A stretch of 64,000 nt of DNA from Allorhodoferax sp032337135 (GCF_032337135.1 NZ_JAVXZZ010000002.1:1-64000), one strand, 5' to 3'. Numbered from the stretch's first letter, positions 51,296-60,557 are shown. The notes: generated by a model not told the origin, from the letters alone. A program made the numbers and translations.

Positions 51296-52333
51296 GTGAA
51301 ACACATTATAGAGTCCAAACCCCAGACGGTGGCGGCACAAGTGAAATTGCTCACGGTGGACGAAAACGCCGACGGCCAGCGCCTGGACAACTTCCTGATC
51401 CGGCACCTGGTCGGGGTCCCCAAGACCCATGTCTACCGCATCATCCGCAGTGGTGAGGTGCGGGTGAACAAGGGACGTGCCCAGGCCGAAACCCGCTTGG
51501 CGCAAGGCGATGTGGTGCGGGTTCCGCCAGTTCGGACCAGCGAACGGGTGGAGCAGAAGAAGGAGCGCATGGCGCAGGCCGTCGTGCGGGGGCAGGTGCA
51601 GGGCGACTTCCCAGTGGTCTGGGAGGACGAGTCCTTTTTGGCCATCAACAAGCCGGCCGGTGTGGCTGTCCATGGCGGCTCGGGGGTCAGTTTCGGGGTG
51701 ATCGAGCAGCTGCGCATGGCCCGCCCGCAGGCCAAGTTCCTCGAACTGGTGCACCGGATCGACCGTGAAACCAGCGGTTTGCTGCTGATCGCCAAGAAGA
51801 AGAGTGCGCTGAAGGACCTGCAGGAGCAGTTCCGGGGGCGCGAGACCGGCAAGGTCTATCTGGCCGCGGTGGACGGCGTGTGGCCAGAAAAGCTCAAGGT
51901 GCTGGACAAGTCCCTGCACAAGACCACGGTGAATGAAGGCACACCTTCTGAGGAGCGCCGGGTCAAGGTCGTGCCCAAGGACCATCCGGACGCCATGGCG
52001 GCCCTTTCCCTGGTGAAGGTGCTGGCCACGACCGCTGCACGGGACGAATTGCCCCATGGTGCCTCGCTGCTGGAAGTGACGATCAAGACCGGACGCACGC
52101 ACCAGATCCGGGTGCACCTGGCCAGCGAGGGCTGTGCCATCCTCGGTGACGACAAGTATGGCGACTTTGCCTTGAACAAGGCGCTGGCCCGGGCGCAGGC
52201 TCCCCTGCCACTCCGGCGCATGTTCCTGCATGCCTGGAAATTGCAATGTAAGCACCCGCTGACCGGTGAGGCCTTGGAACTTCAGGCAGACTTGGATGCC
52301 GATCTGGCCCAATTTGTTCGCGCCGCCTTTTGA
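51296..52333 (+). CDS. rluC: 23S rRNA pseudouridine synthase RluC
   Basis: Makes pseudouridines in 23S rRNA. 345 residues, GTG start at 51296. An N-terminal S4 RNA-binding domain (QRLDNFLIRHLVGVPKTHVY and onward) is followed by the RluA-family catalytic domain with the active Asp in HRIDRETSGLLLIAKK and C-terminal KTGRTHQIRVHLAS. The rne-rluC divergent pair is conserved in proteobacteria, which supports RluC over RluD. Confidence 0.92.
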   Translation: MKHIIESKPQTVAAQVKLLTVDENADGQRLDNFLIRHLVGVPKTHVYRIIRSGEVRVNKGRAQAETRLAQGDVVRVPPVRTSERVEQKKERMAQAVVRGQVQGDFPVVWEDESFLAINKPAGVAVHGGSGVSFGVIEQLRMARPQAKFLELVHRIDRETSGLLLIAKKKSALKDLQEQFRGRETGKVYLAAVDGVWPEKLKVLDKSLHKTTVNEGTPSEERRVKVVPKDHPDAMAALSLVKVLATTAARDELPHGASLLEVTIKTGRTHQIRVHLASEGCAILGDDKYGDFALNKALARAQAPLPLRRMFLHAWKLQCKHPLTGEALELQADLDADLAQFVRAAF

Positions 52334-52348
52334 TGCGCGCTATCTGAC

Positions 52349-53029
52349 ATGACCACCCACTCTCTTCCCGCACGGACCAGCCCCATCGCCCTCGTGGCCT
52401 TTGACTGGGACGGCACCCTGTTCGATTCCACCGCCATCATCACGCGCTGCATCCAGCAGGCGGTGGTCGATGTCGGCGGTCGCCGACCCACGGTGGAGGC
52501 CGCCTCATACGTGATCGGCATGGGCCTGATGCAGGCGCTGGCCCATGCGGCGCCCGACGTGCCGCCCGAAAAATACCCGGAGCTTGGCGCGCGCTACCGG
52601 CACCATTATTTCCAGCACCAGGACGACATCAGTCTGTTTGACGGAGTGTTGCCCATGCTGCAGCGCCTGCGTGAGCGGGGAGTCTTGCTGGCAGTGGCCA
52701 CGGGGAAGAGCCGCAAAGGGCTGGACCATGCGCTCGAAGCGGTGGAGCTGCAGGGGCTGTTCGACAGCTCGCGCACGGCGGACCAGACTGCGGGAAAACC
52801 CGATCCCCTGATGCTGAACGAGTTGATGGAAGAGTTTGGGCTCGAGCCGCACCAGGTGCTCATGGTGGGTGATACCACCCACGACCTGCAGATGGCGCTC
52901 AACGCGCGTTGCCCCAGTGTGGGTGTGAGCTATGGGGCGCACGAACTGGAGGCATTCACGGCACTGCAACCCCTGCACGTGGCCCATTCGGTGGCGGAAC
53001 TGCATCAATGGTTCGAGGGTCGTCTGTGA
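52349..53029 (+). CDS. HAD-superfamily phosphatase (Gph-like, subfamily IA)
   Basis: 226 residues. HAD motif I is AFDWDGTLFDST, motif II VATGKSR, motif III the lysine in AGKPDP and motif IV VGDTTHDLQMA. Similar to the hydrolase that follows rluC in many Burkholderiales. Phosphoglycolate phosphatase activity is possible but not certain. Its stop overlaps the start of the Rieske gene. Confidence 0.9.
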   Translation: MTTHSLPARTSPIALVAFDWDGTLFDSTAIITRCIQQAVVDVGGRRPTVEAASYVIGMGLMQALAHAAPDVPPEKYPELGARYRHHYFQHQDDISLFDGVLPMLQRLRERGVLLAVATGKSRKGLDHALEAVELQGLFDSSRTADQTAGKPDPLMLNELMEEFGLEPHQVLMVGDTTHDLQMALNARCPSVGVSYGAHELEAFTALQPLHVAHSVAELHQWFEGRL

Positions 53030-53415
53030 ATCTTTCCACACCCCAGGTAGGCTCGCAGGCGGTGTACCTCTGTGAATCCGCGCAATTGGTGCAGGGTGCC
53101 GATGCCGTGCCCTTTGATGTGACGTACCTGGGCCGCCATTGCCGTGCCTTTGCGTTCCGCTATGAAGGACTGGTGTACGCCTACCTCAATCGTTGTGCCC
53201 ACGTGCCGATGGAAATGGACTACCAGCCAAACAAGTTCTTCGATTCCACCGGCCAATGGCTGATGTGCTCCACGCATGGCGCCATGTACAGCCCGAAAAC
53301 GGGGCAATGCCGCGCTGGCCCCTGTCGCGGCGGGCTCGTTCCCGTGGCAGTCAGCGAAATGGACGGCAAGGTCCACTGGCATACTTCCACCCATATTGCA
53401 CAGATGGAATTCTGA
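53026..53415 (+). CDS. Rieske [2Fe-2S] protein
   Basis: 129 residues. Cluster-binding boxes are CAHV (C-x-H) in NRCAHVPMEMD and CSTH (C-x2-H) in LMCSTHGAMY. The chosen start is the GTG at 53026, overlapping the phosphatase stop, with GAGGG at 53015-53019. An ATG at 53008 is an alternative. The stand-alone ferredoxin-like Rieske protein lies in a phosphatase-Rieske-peptidase operon; its redox partner is unknown. Confidence 0.88.
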   Translation: MNLSTPQVGSQAVYLCESAQLVQGADAVPFDVTYLGRHCRAFAFRYEGLVYAYLNRCAHVPMEMDYQPNKFFDSTGQWLMCSTHGAMYSPKTGQCRAGPCRGGLVPVAVSEMDGKVHWHTSTHIAQMEF

Positions 53416-53417
53416 TC

Positions 53418-54446
53418 ATGGACGATTACACCACCGCCACGAATCCCGAAGATGGGCAAAAACCATCGAAGGCCGGCGTGAATGCTGCGCAGGCAGCTAC
53501 TGAAAACATAGCAAATGCCAAGCCGGGATGGGAGCGTGACATGCTCGAGAAGCTGGCCATGGCCTCCCTCGTCGAGCAGCGTCAGGCACGGCGCTGGCGC
53601 AACGGCATCCGGCTGGCGTGGCTGTTGTTCTTTGTGGCCCTCGTGTGGCTGGGTATGGAGCGCGGGGGATCACCGAAGGACGTTAGTTCGCCTCACACGG
53701 CGGTGGTCGAGATCAAGGGTGAGATTGCATCGGGTGCCGAGGCCAGTGCCGAAACCGTCGTGTCGGCGCTGCGCAGCGCCTTTGAAGACAAAGGTGCGCA
53801 AGGGGTGGTGCTGCTGATCAACTCTCCTGGCGGCAGCCCGGTGCAGGCCGGCATCATCAACGACGAGATCAACCGCCTCAAGAAGCTGCACAGCAAGCCG
53901 GTGCTGGCGGTGGTCGAGGAGTCCTGTGCTTCAGCGGCGTACTACATTGCCGTGGCGGCGGACGACATCTATGTGGACAAGGCCAGCATTGTCGGCTCCA
54001 TTGGGGTGCTCATGGATGGCTTTGGTTTCACCGGACTCATGGACAAGCTTGGTGTCGAGCGGCGCCTGATGACGGCGGGTGAAAACAAGGGTTTCCTGGA
54101 CCCGTTCAGCCCCCAGACCGCCAAGCAGCGCGAATTCGCCCAGGCCATGCTCGACCGCATCCACCAGCAGTTCATTGCGGTGGTTAAGAAAGGGCGTGGG
54201 CAGCGTCTGAAGGAAAGCCCGGAAACCTTCAGCGGCCTGTTCTGGACCGGTGAGCAGGCCATTGACATGGGGCTGGCCGACCATTTCGGCAACATCGACT
54301 ACGTGGCCCGCGAGGTCATCAAGGCCGAAGAGTTGGTGGATTACACCCACCACGAGAACGTGGCTGAACGCCTGGTGAAGCGCTTTGGGGCTGCGATCGG
54401 CCAAGGCGCAGTGCAGGCGCTGCGTTCACTCCCGGCCGTGCACTGA
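53418..54446 (+). CDS. sppA: S49-family signal peptide peptidase (SppA-like)
   Basis: 342 residues, short single-domain SppA. One membrane helix at about residues 64-79 anchors a periplasmic protease domain. INSPGGSPVQAG and EESCASAAYYIA contain the probable nucleophile S172, and ASIVGSIGV follows. The N-terminal cytoplasmic 60 residues are unconserved, and codons 18-32 derive from a dispersed repeat (copy I). Follows the Rieske gene by 2 nt. Confidence 0.9.
   Translation: MDDYTTATNPEDGQKPSKAGVNAAQAATENIANAKPGWERDMLEKLAMASLVEQRQARRWRNGIRLAWLLFFVALVWLGMERGGSPKDVSSPHTAVVEIKGEIASGAEASAETVVSALRSAFEDKGAQGVVLLINSPGGSPVQAGIINDEINRLKKLHSKPVLAVVEESCASAAYYIAVAADDIYVDKASIVGSIGVLMDGFGFTGLMDKLGVERRLMTAGENKGFLDPFSPQTAKQREFAQAMLDRIHQQFIAVVKKGRGQRLKESPETFSGLFWTGEQAIDMGLADHFGNIDYVAREVIKAEELVDYTHHENVAERLVKRFGAAIGQGAVQALRSLPAVH
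53471..53512 (-). repeat. Dispersed 'TAGCTG' repeat, copy I (inside sppA, minus orientation)
   Basis: On the minus strand: GCTATGTTTTCAGTAGCTGC, CTGCGCA, then a diverged tail. It lies in the poorly conserved cytoplasmic N-terminus and is read in frame. Confidence 0.7.
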
Positions 54447-54465
54447 TTTCGCCCAGCCAAGCGTT

Positions 54466-55221
54466 TCAGCGGCCGAGGGCGAAGACCGTCGGGACATCCT
54501 GCTCCACGGTCCATGCCTTGCGGCGCCAATCCTGTACGCTGGCACTGCGCACGCTGGCGCTGTCCAGCGTCAAGCCACTGGCGGTGGCCAGGACGGTGCC
54601 GGGACGTAGTCCCTTCAGTAGTGATTGCAGTAACGCTGCGTTTCGGTAGGGCGTTTCGATGAAGAGCTGGGTTTGTCCGGACTTGTGGGCCAAGCCTTCC
54701 AGCTCCGTGATGCGCTGGGTGCGCTGCGGCTCCTGCGCCGGCAGGTAGCCGACAAAGGCGAAGTTCTGGCCATTGAGGCCACTGGCAGCCAGGGTCAGCA
54801 TCAGGGACACGGGACCGACCAAGGGGACTACCGGTATGCCCAGCTGGTGCGCAGCGCGCACCACGGAGGAGCCTGGGTCGGCGATGGCGGGCATGCCCGC
54901 TTCGCTGACGAGACCGATGTTGTGGCCTTCCAGCGCCGCTTTCAGCAGCGGGCGGGCATCGAATTCACCCTGATGGTCGCCTTTCTTGTGCACTTCGCGC
55001 GGCAATTCGGTGATCTGCATGGCCTGCAGGGTGTCGCACAGCGGGTATGCCGCTTCGATGCGCTTGAGGTAGGCGCGGGTGGTCTTGGCGTTTTCGCAGA
55101 TCCAGTGGCGCAGGGAGGCTGCAGTGCGCAAGGTATGGGCCGGGAGAGCCACCTCCAGTGCGCTGGGTGAATCGCAACCGAAGTCCAGTGGGGCGGGAAC
55201 CAGGTAGAGCGTGCCGGTCAT
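54466..55221 (-). CDS. Tetrapyrrole-methylase-fold SAM methyltransferase (RsmI-like paralogue)
   Basis: 251 residues. Fold motifs are LYLVPAPL at the start, LVSEAGMPAIADPGSSVVRAAHQ (the RsmI-type SAM pocket) and PVVPLVGPVSLMLTLAASG. It lacks the usual RsmI N-terminal GTLYVVATPIGNLGD form, so it belongs to the second, RsmI-like group common in Burkholderiales; the substrate is uncertain. The stop codon of yceF overlaps its start. Confidence 0.85.
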   Translation of the reverse strand: MTGTLYLVPAPLDFGCDSPSALEVALPAHTLRTAASLRHWICENAKTTRAYLKRIEAAYPLCDTLQAMQITELPREVHKKGDHQGEFDARPLLKAALEGHNIGLVSEAGMPAIADPGSSVVRAAHQLGIPVVPLVGPVSLMLTLAASGLNGQNFAFVGYLPAQEPQRTQRITELEGLAHKSGQTQLFIETPYRNAALLQSLLKGLRPGTVLATASGLTLDSASVRSASVQDWRRKAWTVEQDVPTVFALGR

Positions 55222-55823
55222 GCGGGCGAAGCAAGCAGATTGATCCCAGCCGCCCGCAGCATCCGGCAGGTGCGTATCAGTGGCAGGCCCACCAGGGCCG
55301 TGGGGTCGTCGTTGTCGATCGATTCCAGCAGTGCGATGCCCAGACCTTCGCTCTTGGCGCTGCCGGCGCAGTCATAGGGTTGCTCCATGCGCAGGTAGTT
55401 CTCGATTTCGTCATCGCTCAAGTCCCGGAACTTGACGCGTACCGGGGCCAGGTCGCATTCGGAAAAACCGGTTTCTTCGCACACCACGGCCAGCGCGGTC
55501 TGAAACACCACGGTCTGGCCACGCATGCGGCGCAATTGCTCCACGGCCCGTTCGTGGGTACCGGGCTTGCCCAGTGGCTCACCGTTCAGGTCTGCCACCT
55601 GGTCGGAGCCGATGACGACACTGCCCGGGTGCTGGCGGGCCACGGCCCGTGCCTTGGCCAATGCCAGGCGCCGGGCAAGTTTCTCGGGCGTTTCGCCGGG
55701 CAGCGGGGTTTCATCGACATCCGGCGATTGGACGGTATAGGCAATGCAGAGGCGGTCCAGCAAGGCCTTGCGGTACTTTGAGCTGGAGCCCAGGATCAGC
55801 GGGCGGGGGGGTGAGGCTGTCAT
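55218..55823 (-). CDS. yceF: Maf-like nucleotide pyrophosphatase YceF
   Basis: 201 residues. Motifs LILGSSSKYRKALLDRL, DVDETPLPGE, VVIGSDQVADL with the catalytic Asp, and CAGSAKSEGLGIALLE place it in the YceF branch, which hydrolyses m7GTP. The start is the ATG at 55823; the longer open frame upstream is antisense to yceD. Divergent from yceD with a 27-bp gap, as in many proteobacteria. Confidence 0.92.
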   Translation of the reverse strand: MTASPPRPLILGSSSKYRKALLDRLCIAYTVQSPDVDETPLPGETPEKLARRLALAKARAVARQHPGSVVIGSDQVADLNGEPLGKPGTHERAVEQLRRMRGQTVVFQTALAVVCEETGFSECDLAPVRVKFRDLSDDEIENYLRMEQPYDCAGSAKSEGLGIALLESIDNDDPTALVGLPLIRTCRMLRAAGINLLASPA

Positions 55824-55850
55824 GGTGGGGGATTCTCTTACACTTGCACC

Positions 55851-56405
55851 ATGACCCACACACCGTTTAACCCGCGGCATCTGCCCGTCGAGATTTTTGC
55901 CTCCGAAGGCGCGGTATTGGAATTGCAGACGGAACTGTCTGCCTTGGAGCGCCTGTGCGAGAGCATTCAGGGTAGCGCCCAAGGCTTGGTGGTGCATTGG
56001 AGTGTCCAGGGTGAGCTGCGCACCCAGCGTTACGGCGCCCAACCGCAGGTCTGGTTGCATCTGCATGCCCAGGCCCAGGTGCCCATGACTTGCCAGCGCT
56101 GCATGGCCGAAGCACTGATCCCCCTCGAAATTGAGCAAAGCTTTCGATTTGTCGCCAACGAAAAGCAGGCGGAAGCCGAGGATGAGGAAAGCGAGGAAGA
56201 TGTCCTCGTCCTGAGCCGCGACTTCGATGTGCAGGCTCTGGTGGAGGACGAGCTGATCATGGCCTTGCCGCCGATTCCGAAGCATGACGAATGTCCCCAG
56301 AAGCCTCGTTTTGAAGCGGTGGATCAGGGCTTTTCAGAAGAGGTCGACGCCAAGCCCAACCCGTTTGCGGTGCTGCAGCAACTGAAGTCCAAAGACAGGA
56401 CGTGA
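55851..56405 (+). CDS. yceD: YceD family (DUF177) protein
   Basis: 184 residues. The C-x2-C pair TCQRCMAEAL and the acidic stretch EDEESEEDVLVL are typical. Linked to 23S rRNA accumulation in plants and bacteria. Always located before rpmF. TACACT at 55839-55844 is 6 nt before the ATG and there is no Shine-Dalgarno. Confidence 0.93.
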   Translation: MTHTPFNPRHLPVEIFASEGAVLELQTELSALERLCESIQGSAQGLVVHWSVQGELRTQRYGAQPQVWLHLHAQAQVPMTCQRCMAEALIPLEIEQSFRFVANEKQAEAEDEESEEDVLVLSRDFDVQALVEDELIMALPPIPKHDECPQKPRFEAVDQGFSEEVDAKPNPFAVLQQLKSKDRT

Positions 56406-56430
56406 CAGACGCCCTGAATGGCGCTATAAT
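56402..56430 (+). promoter_or_regulatory. Promoter of rpmF-plsX-fab operon
   Basis: GTGACA (56402-56407), a 17-bp spacer and TATAAT (56425-56430), overlapping the yceD stop codon. About 90 bp upstream of rpmF. Confidence 0.8.
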
Positions 56431-56518
56431 CAGCGGCTTCGCGCATTAACCCCTCGGCGCGTTTTTACTAACCTTCACGTGTTGCCGTTTGGGCAGCACC
56501 TTCGCTCAGGAGCGAATC

Positions 56519-56701
56519 ATGGCTGTTCAACAAAACAAAAAATCTCCCTCCAAGCGCGGCATGCACCGCTCGCACAACGCGTTGACCGTTCCCGGCATCG
56601 CTGTGGAACCCACCACCGGTGAAACGCACCTGCGTCACCACATCAGCCCTAACGGCTTCTACCGTGGTCGCCAGGTGCTGAAGAACAAGTCTGAAGCCTG
56701 A
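56519..56701 (+). CDS. rpmF: 50S ribosomal protein L32
   Basis: 60 residues, beginning AVQQNKKSPSKRGMHRSHNA after the initiator, the standard L32 start, and ending FYRGRQVLKNKSEA. This form lacks the zinc cysteines. AGGAG precedes the ATG. Confidence 0.97.
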   Translation: MAVQQNKKSPSKRGMHRSHNALTVPGIAVEPTTGETHLRHHISPNGFYRGRQVLKNKSEA

Positions 56702-56717
56702 TCGCTGACAGACACCC

Positions 56718-56760
56718 CAAAGCCCGAAGCTACAAATTGCTGTAGCGACGGGCTTTTTTC
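56718..56760 (+). terminator. Terminator/attenuator between rpmF and plsX
   Basis: AAGCCCG (56720-56726) with CGGGCTT (56749-56755), an inner stem GCTACA/TGTAGC (56729-56734 with 56741-56746), then six T. Probably partial, letting rpmF be expressed more than the fab genes. Confidence 0.85.
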
Positions 56761-56778
56761 ATTGGTGAACGAATTTCA

Positions 56779-57831
56779 ATGGAGAACAATGTGTCGGTGA
56801 TTACTCTGGCGGTCGACTGCATGGGCGGCGACCATGGTCCGTCGGTGACGCTGCCCGCTTGCCGAGCCTTTCTGGAGGCTCATCCCCACGCTGAGCTGAT
56901 TCTGGTCGGTTTGCCCGAGGTGCTGGCTGAGTTCTCGCATCCGCGCGCCCGCGTGGTGGCGGCTTCCGAGGTGGTGCGCATGGATGACCCGCTGGAGGTA
57001 GCGCTGCGCAAGAAGAAGGACTCCTCCATGCGCGTGGCGATTGCGCAAGTGAAGGAAGGGGCTGCACAGGCTGCGGTCTCTGCCGGCAACACCGGTGCCC
57101 TGATGGCGATTGCACGTTATGTGCTCAAGACCATGGAAGGCATCGAGCGACCGGCCATTGCGGCGCAGATCCCCAATGCCACCGGTGGCGCGACAACCGT
57201 GCTGGACCTGGGTGCCAACGTCGACTGCACGGCCGAGCACCTTCTGCAGTTTGCCGTCATGGGGTCGGCCTTGGTGTCGGTGCTCAGCGGTGACGAGTCA
57301 CCGCGTGTCGGTTTGCTCAATATCGGCGAAGAAGCCATCAAGGGCAATGAAGTTATCAAAAAAGCGGGTGAACTGCTGCGAAATGCGGCCAACTCCGGTG
57401 ATCTGAACTTCTATGGCAATGTGGAAGGCAATGATATTTTCAAGGGTGTGGTGGACATCGTGGTCTGCGACGGCTTTGTCGGCAACGTGGCCCTGAAGAC
57501 CAGCGAAGGTCTGGCGTCGATGATCGGCAGTTTCCTAAAGGCGGAATTTTCTCGCAATATCTTTACGAAATTTGCTGCCTTGTTGGCCTATTCGGTTTTA
57601 TCTGCGCTTAAAAAACGCGTAGATCATCGTCGTTACAACGGCGCTGCATTGCTTGGATTGCGCGGGCTTGTGTTTAAGAGCCATGGTTCGGCCGATGCCG
57701 TCGCTTTTGGCAACGCCTTGAGTCGCGCGTATGATGCGGCCCGGAACAACTTGACTGAACAGGTGAAGGCTCGTGTGGACCATGCGGCTCCCTTGCTGTC
57801 GGCAACGGCAGCGGCGGCGGCTCCGGTCTGA
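56779..57831 (+). CDS. plsX: Phosphate acyltransferase PlsX
   Basis: Makes acyl-phosphate from acyl-ACP, the substrate of PlsY (6391). 350 residues. Conserved blocks are LAVDCMGGDHGP, AVSAGNTGALMAIAR, VLDLGANVDC and VCDGFVGNVALKTSEG. In the usual plsX-fabH-fabD-fabG-acpP-fabF order. Confidence 0.96.
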   Translation: MENNVSVITLAVDCMGGDHGPSVTLPACRAFLEAHPHAELILVGLPEVLAEFSHPRARVVAASEVVRMDDPLEVALRKKKDSSMRVAIAQVKEGAAQAAVSAGNTGALMAIARYVLKTMEGIERPAIAAQIPNATGGATTVLDLGANVDCTAEHLLQFAVMGSALVSVLSGDESPRVGLLNIGEEAIKGNEVIKKAGELLRNAANSGDLNFYGNVEGNDIFKGVVDIVVCDGFVGNVALKTSEGLASMIGSFLKAEFSRNIFTKFAALLAYSVLSALKKRVDHRRYNGAALLGLRGLVFKSHGSADAVAFGNALSRAYDAARNNLTEQVKARVDHAAPLLSATAAAAAPV

Positions 57832-57849
57832 GCCTTTCTGTATGTATTG

Positions 57850-58827
57850 ATGACTCTGTATTCCCGTATTGCCGGTACCGGCAGCTGTCTGCCGCCGCGC
57901 CGCCTGAGCAACGCCGATCTGGTGGCCGAGTTGGCCGCAAAAGGGGTCGAAACTTCGGATGAATGGATCGTCGAGCGCACCGGGATCCGGGCTCGCCATT
58001 TTGCCGATGCGGGCGTTTTCAGCAGCGACCTGGGTGCCGAAGCAGCGCGCCAGGCCCTGGACGCTGCGGGCATTGCGGCCTCCGATCTGGACCTGATCAT
58101 TGTTGCCACGTCCACGCCGGACATGGTGTTTCCTTCTACCGCCTGCATCCTGCAGAACAAGATCGGCGCCAATGGCTGTGCCGCTTTTGATGTACAGGCG
58201 GTCTGCAGCGGTTTCGTCTATGCCTTGACCGTTGCGGATGCGATGATCCGCACGGGAGCTGCCCGCAACGCCCTGGTCGTGGGTGCGGAAGTGTTTTCGC
58301 GCATCCTGGATTTTTCCGACCGCACGACCTGCGTGTTGTTTGGCGACGGGGCCGGTGCCGTGGTGCTGCAGGCTTCCGCTACGCCGGGCATCCTGGCCAG
58401 CGACCTGCACGCCGACGGTCGGCATGTCGATATCCTGTGTGTGCCGGGACATGTGAATGGCGGCGCTGTCATGGGTGACCCCTTGCTTCGCATGGATGGC
58501 CAGGCGGTGTTCAAGCTGGCGGTCGGTGTACTTGAAGACGCAGCACGGGCAACACTGGCGAAAGCCGGAAAAACCGATGCGGACATTGATTGGCTGATTC
58601 CCCACCAGGCCAATATCCGCATCATGCAGAGCACGGCGAAAAAGCTGAAATTGCCGGCCGACAAACTGGTGGTGACCGTGGACCAGCATGGCAATACCTC
58701 GGCGGCATCTATCCCCCTGGCCTTGGATCATCTGGTGCGCAGTGGGCGCACTCAGGCGGGCCAGCTGGCCATGCTCGAAGGCGTCGGTGGTGGCTTCACC
58801 TGGGGTGCGGTGCTACTGGTTTTATAG
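57850..58827 (+). CDS. fabH: Beta-ketoacyl-ACP synthase III (FabH)
   Basis: Starts fatty-acid chains from acetyl-CoA and malonyl-ACP. 325 residues. The catalytic triad is Cys in DVQAVCSGFVYAL, His in WLIPHQANIRI and Asn in QHGNTSAASIP. The start is the ATG at 57850 (a TTG at 57847 would add one residue). The last four sense codons and the stop are supplied by dispersed repeat copy J. Confidence 0.95.
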   Translation: MTLYSRIAGTGSCLPPRRLSNADLVAELAAKGVETSDEWIVERTGIRARHFADAGVFSSDLGAEAARQALDAAGIAASDLDLIIVATSTPDMVFPSTACILQNKIGANGCAAFDVQAVCSGFVYALTVADAMIRTGAARNALVVGAEVFSRILDFSDRTTCVLFGDGAGAVVLQASATPGILASDLHADGRHVDILCVPGHVNGGAVMGDPLLRMDGQAVFKLAVGVLEDAARATLAKAGKTDADIDWLIPHQANIRIMQSTAKKLKLPADKLVVTVDQHGNTSAASIPLALDHLVRSGRTQAGQLAMLEGVGGGFTWGAVLLVL

Positions 58828-58860
58828 CTGCTTGCGCAGTAACGACGAGGGCTGATAAGC
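58812..58860 (+). repeat. Dispersed 'TAGCTG' repeat, copy J (fabH-fabD junction)
   Basis: GCTACTGGTTTTATAGCTGC, TTGCGCA, then GAGGGCTGATAAGC. It begins in the last fabH codons, provides the fabH stop (TAG within ATAGCTG), and fills the gap to the fabD start. Confidence 0.8.
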
Positions 58861-58863
58861 AAT

Positions 58864-59814
58864 ATGACCCAATTTTCCTTTGTATTTCCCGGCCAGGGTT
58901 CCCAGTCAGTCGGCATGCTCGATGCGTGGGGTGACCACCCAGTGGTGCGCCAGACGCTGCAGGAAGCGTCGGACGCGCTCGGTGAAGACATGGGCCGCCT
59001 GATCCACGAGGGCCCCAAGGAAGCGCTGGCGCTCACTACCAATACCCAGCCCGTCATGCTGGTGGCGGGCGTGGCAGCCTACCGCGTGTGGATGGCTGAG
59101 GTCGGCTTGCAGCCTTCGCTGGTGGCCGGCCATTCGCTCGGTGAGTATTCGGCGCTGGTCGCCAGTGGTGCCTTGACTCTGGCGCAAGCCGCGCCTCTGG
59201 TGCGTTTTCGTGCCCAAGCCATGCAGGATGCAGTGCCGGTAGGTACGGGTGCCATGGCCGCGGTGCTGGGAATGGAGTCTGCCGCAGTGGCCCAGACCTG
59301 CGTCGAGGTGACGGCCGAATTCGGTGCTGCTAGCGGCGAAGTGGTCGAGGCCGTGAACTTCAACGATACGGCACAGACCGTGATTGCCGGCAGCAAGGCG
59401 GCTGTCGACAAAGCCTGCGAGGTGCTCAAAAGCCGTGGTGCCAAACGCGCGCTGCTGTTGCCTGTGTCGGCCCCGTTCCATTCGTCGCTCATGAAGCCGG
59501 CAGCAGAAAGGCTCAAGGCCCACCTGGAAACGATCAACTTGGCTAAACCTGGCATCGATGTGCTGAACAATATCGATGTGGCCGTGGAGACTGACGTAGT
59601 CCGCATCAAAGACGCCTTGTACCGACAGGCCTTCGGCCCGGTGCGTTGGGTCGAAAGCGTGCGGGCCATGAAAGCGCGCGGCATTGTCACAGTAGTGGAA
59701 TGTGGCCCTGGTAAGGTACTGGTAGGTCTGGTCAAGCGCATCGAGGCGGACATGCGTTCCGGCATGGTGATGGATCCCGCTACATTGAATGAAACCAAGG
59801 AGTTGTTGGCATGA
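58864..59814 (+). CDS. fabD: Malonyl-CoA:ACP transacylase
   Basis: Loads malonyl groups onto ACP. 316 residues. FVFPGQGSQSVGM at the start, the nucleophilic serine in VAGHSLGEYSALVASG, and the catalytic His in LPVSAPFHSSLMKPA. The stop overlaps the fabG start (ATGA). Confidence 0.95.
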   Translation: MTQFSFVFPGQGSQSVGMLDAWGDHPVVRQTLQEASDALGEDMGRLIHEGPKEALALTTNTQPVMLVAGVAAYRVWMAEVGLQPSLVAGHSLGEYSALVASGALTLAQAAPLVRFRAQAMQDAVPVGTGAMAAVLGMESAAVAQTCVEVTAEFGAASGEVVEAVNFNDTAQTVIAGSKAAVDKACEVLKSRGAKRALLLPVSAPFHSSLMKPAAERLKAHLETINLAKPGIDVLNNIDVAVETDVVRIKDALYRQAFGPVRWVESVRAMKARGIVTVVECGPGKVLVGLVKRIEADMRSGMVMDPATLNETKELLA

Positions 59815-60557
59815 CGGCAGTGCGCATGGAAGGGCAAGTCGCCCTTGTTACGGGTGCTTCGCGCGGCATTGGCGCGGCGATTGCGCTGGAGCTGGCACGC
59901 AAAGGGGCCAAGGTCATCGGAACTGCGACCACCGAGGCCGGTGCACAGCGGATCGCCGCACAGTTGGCGGACTTCCCTGGATGTGCTGGGCGCGTGCTTG
60001 ACGTAGCGGATGGTTCGCAGTGCGATGCATTGGTGGATGCCGTGGTCAAGGAATTCGGTGCCCTGCATATCCTCGTGAACAATGCCGGCATCACCCGAGA
60101 CACCCTGGCCATGCGCATGAAGGACGATGACTGGGATGCGGTGATGGATGCCAACCTCAAGGGTGTTTTCCGCATGAGCCGTGCCGCCATCCGGCCCATG
60201 ATGAAGCAGCGCTATGGCCGCATCATCGGCATTACCTCGGTGGTGGGCGCTTCTGGCAACCCAGGACAAGCCAATTACGCGGCCGCCAAGGCCGGTGTCG
60301 CCGGGATGACGCGGGCGCTGGCCCGCGAGCTGGGCTCGCGTAACATCACGGTGAACTGCGTCGCGCCAGGCTTCATTGAAACCGACATGACAGCAAGCCT
60401 GCCCGAAGAGCAGCAGAAAGCCTTGCTGTCGCAGATTCCCCTGGGGCATCTGGGCAAACCTTCCGACATTGCGCACGCAGTGGCATACCTCGCCTCGCCG
60501 GAAGCAGCCTATGTCACCGGCCAGGAGTTGCATGTGAACGGCGGCATGTACATGTAA
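59811..60557 (+). CDS. fabG: 3-oxoacyl-ACP reductase FabG
   Basis: NADPH-dependent reduction of ketoacyl-ACP. 248 residues. TGASRGIGAAIA nucleotide loop, ILVNNAGITRD, catalytic Ser in ITSVVGASG and YxxxK in NYAAAKAG, with a C-terminal VTGQELHVNGGMYM typical of FabG. Confidence 0.96.
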   Translation: MTAVRMEGQVALVTGASRGIGAAIALELARKGAKVIGTATTEAGAQRIAAQLADFPGCAGRVLDVADGSQCDALVDAVVKEFGALHILVNNAGITRDTLAMRMKDDDWDAVMDANLKGVFRMSRAAIRPMMKQRYGRIIGITSVVGASGNPGQANYAAAKAGVAGMTRALARELGSRNITVNCVAPGFIETDMTASLPEEQQKALLSQIPLGHLGKPSDIAHAVAYLASPEAAYVTGQELHVNGGMYM

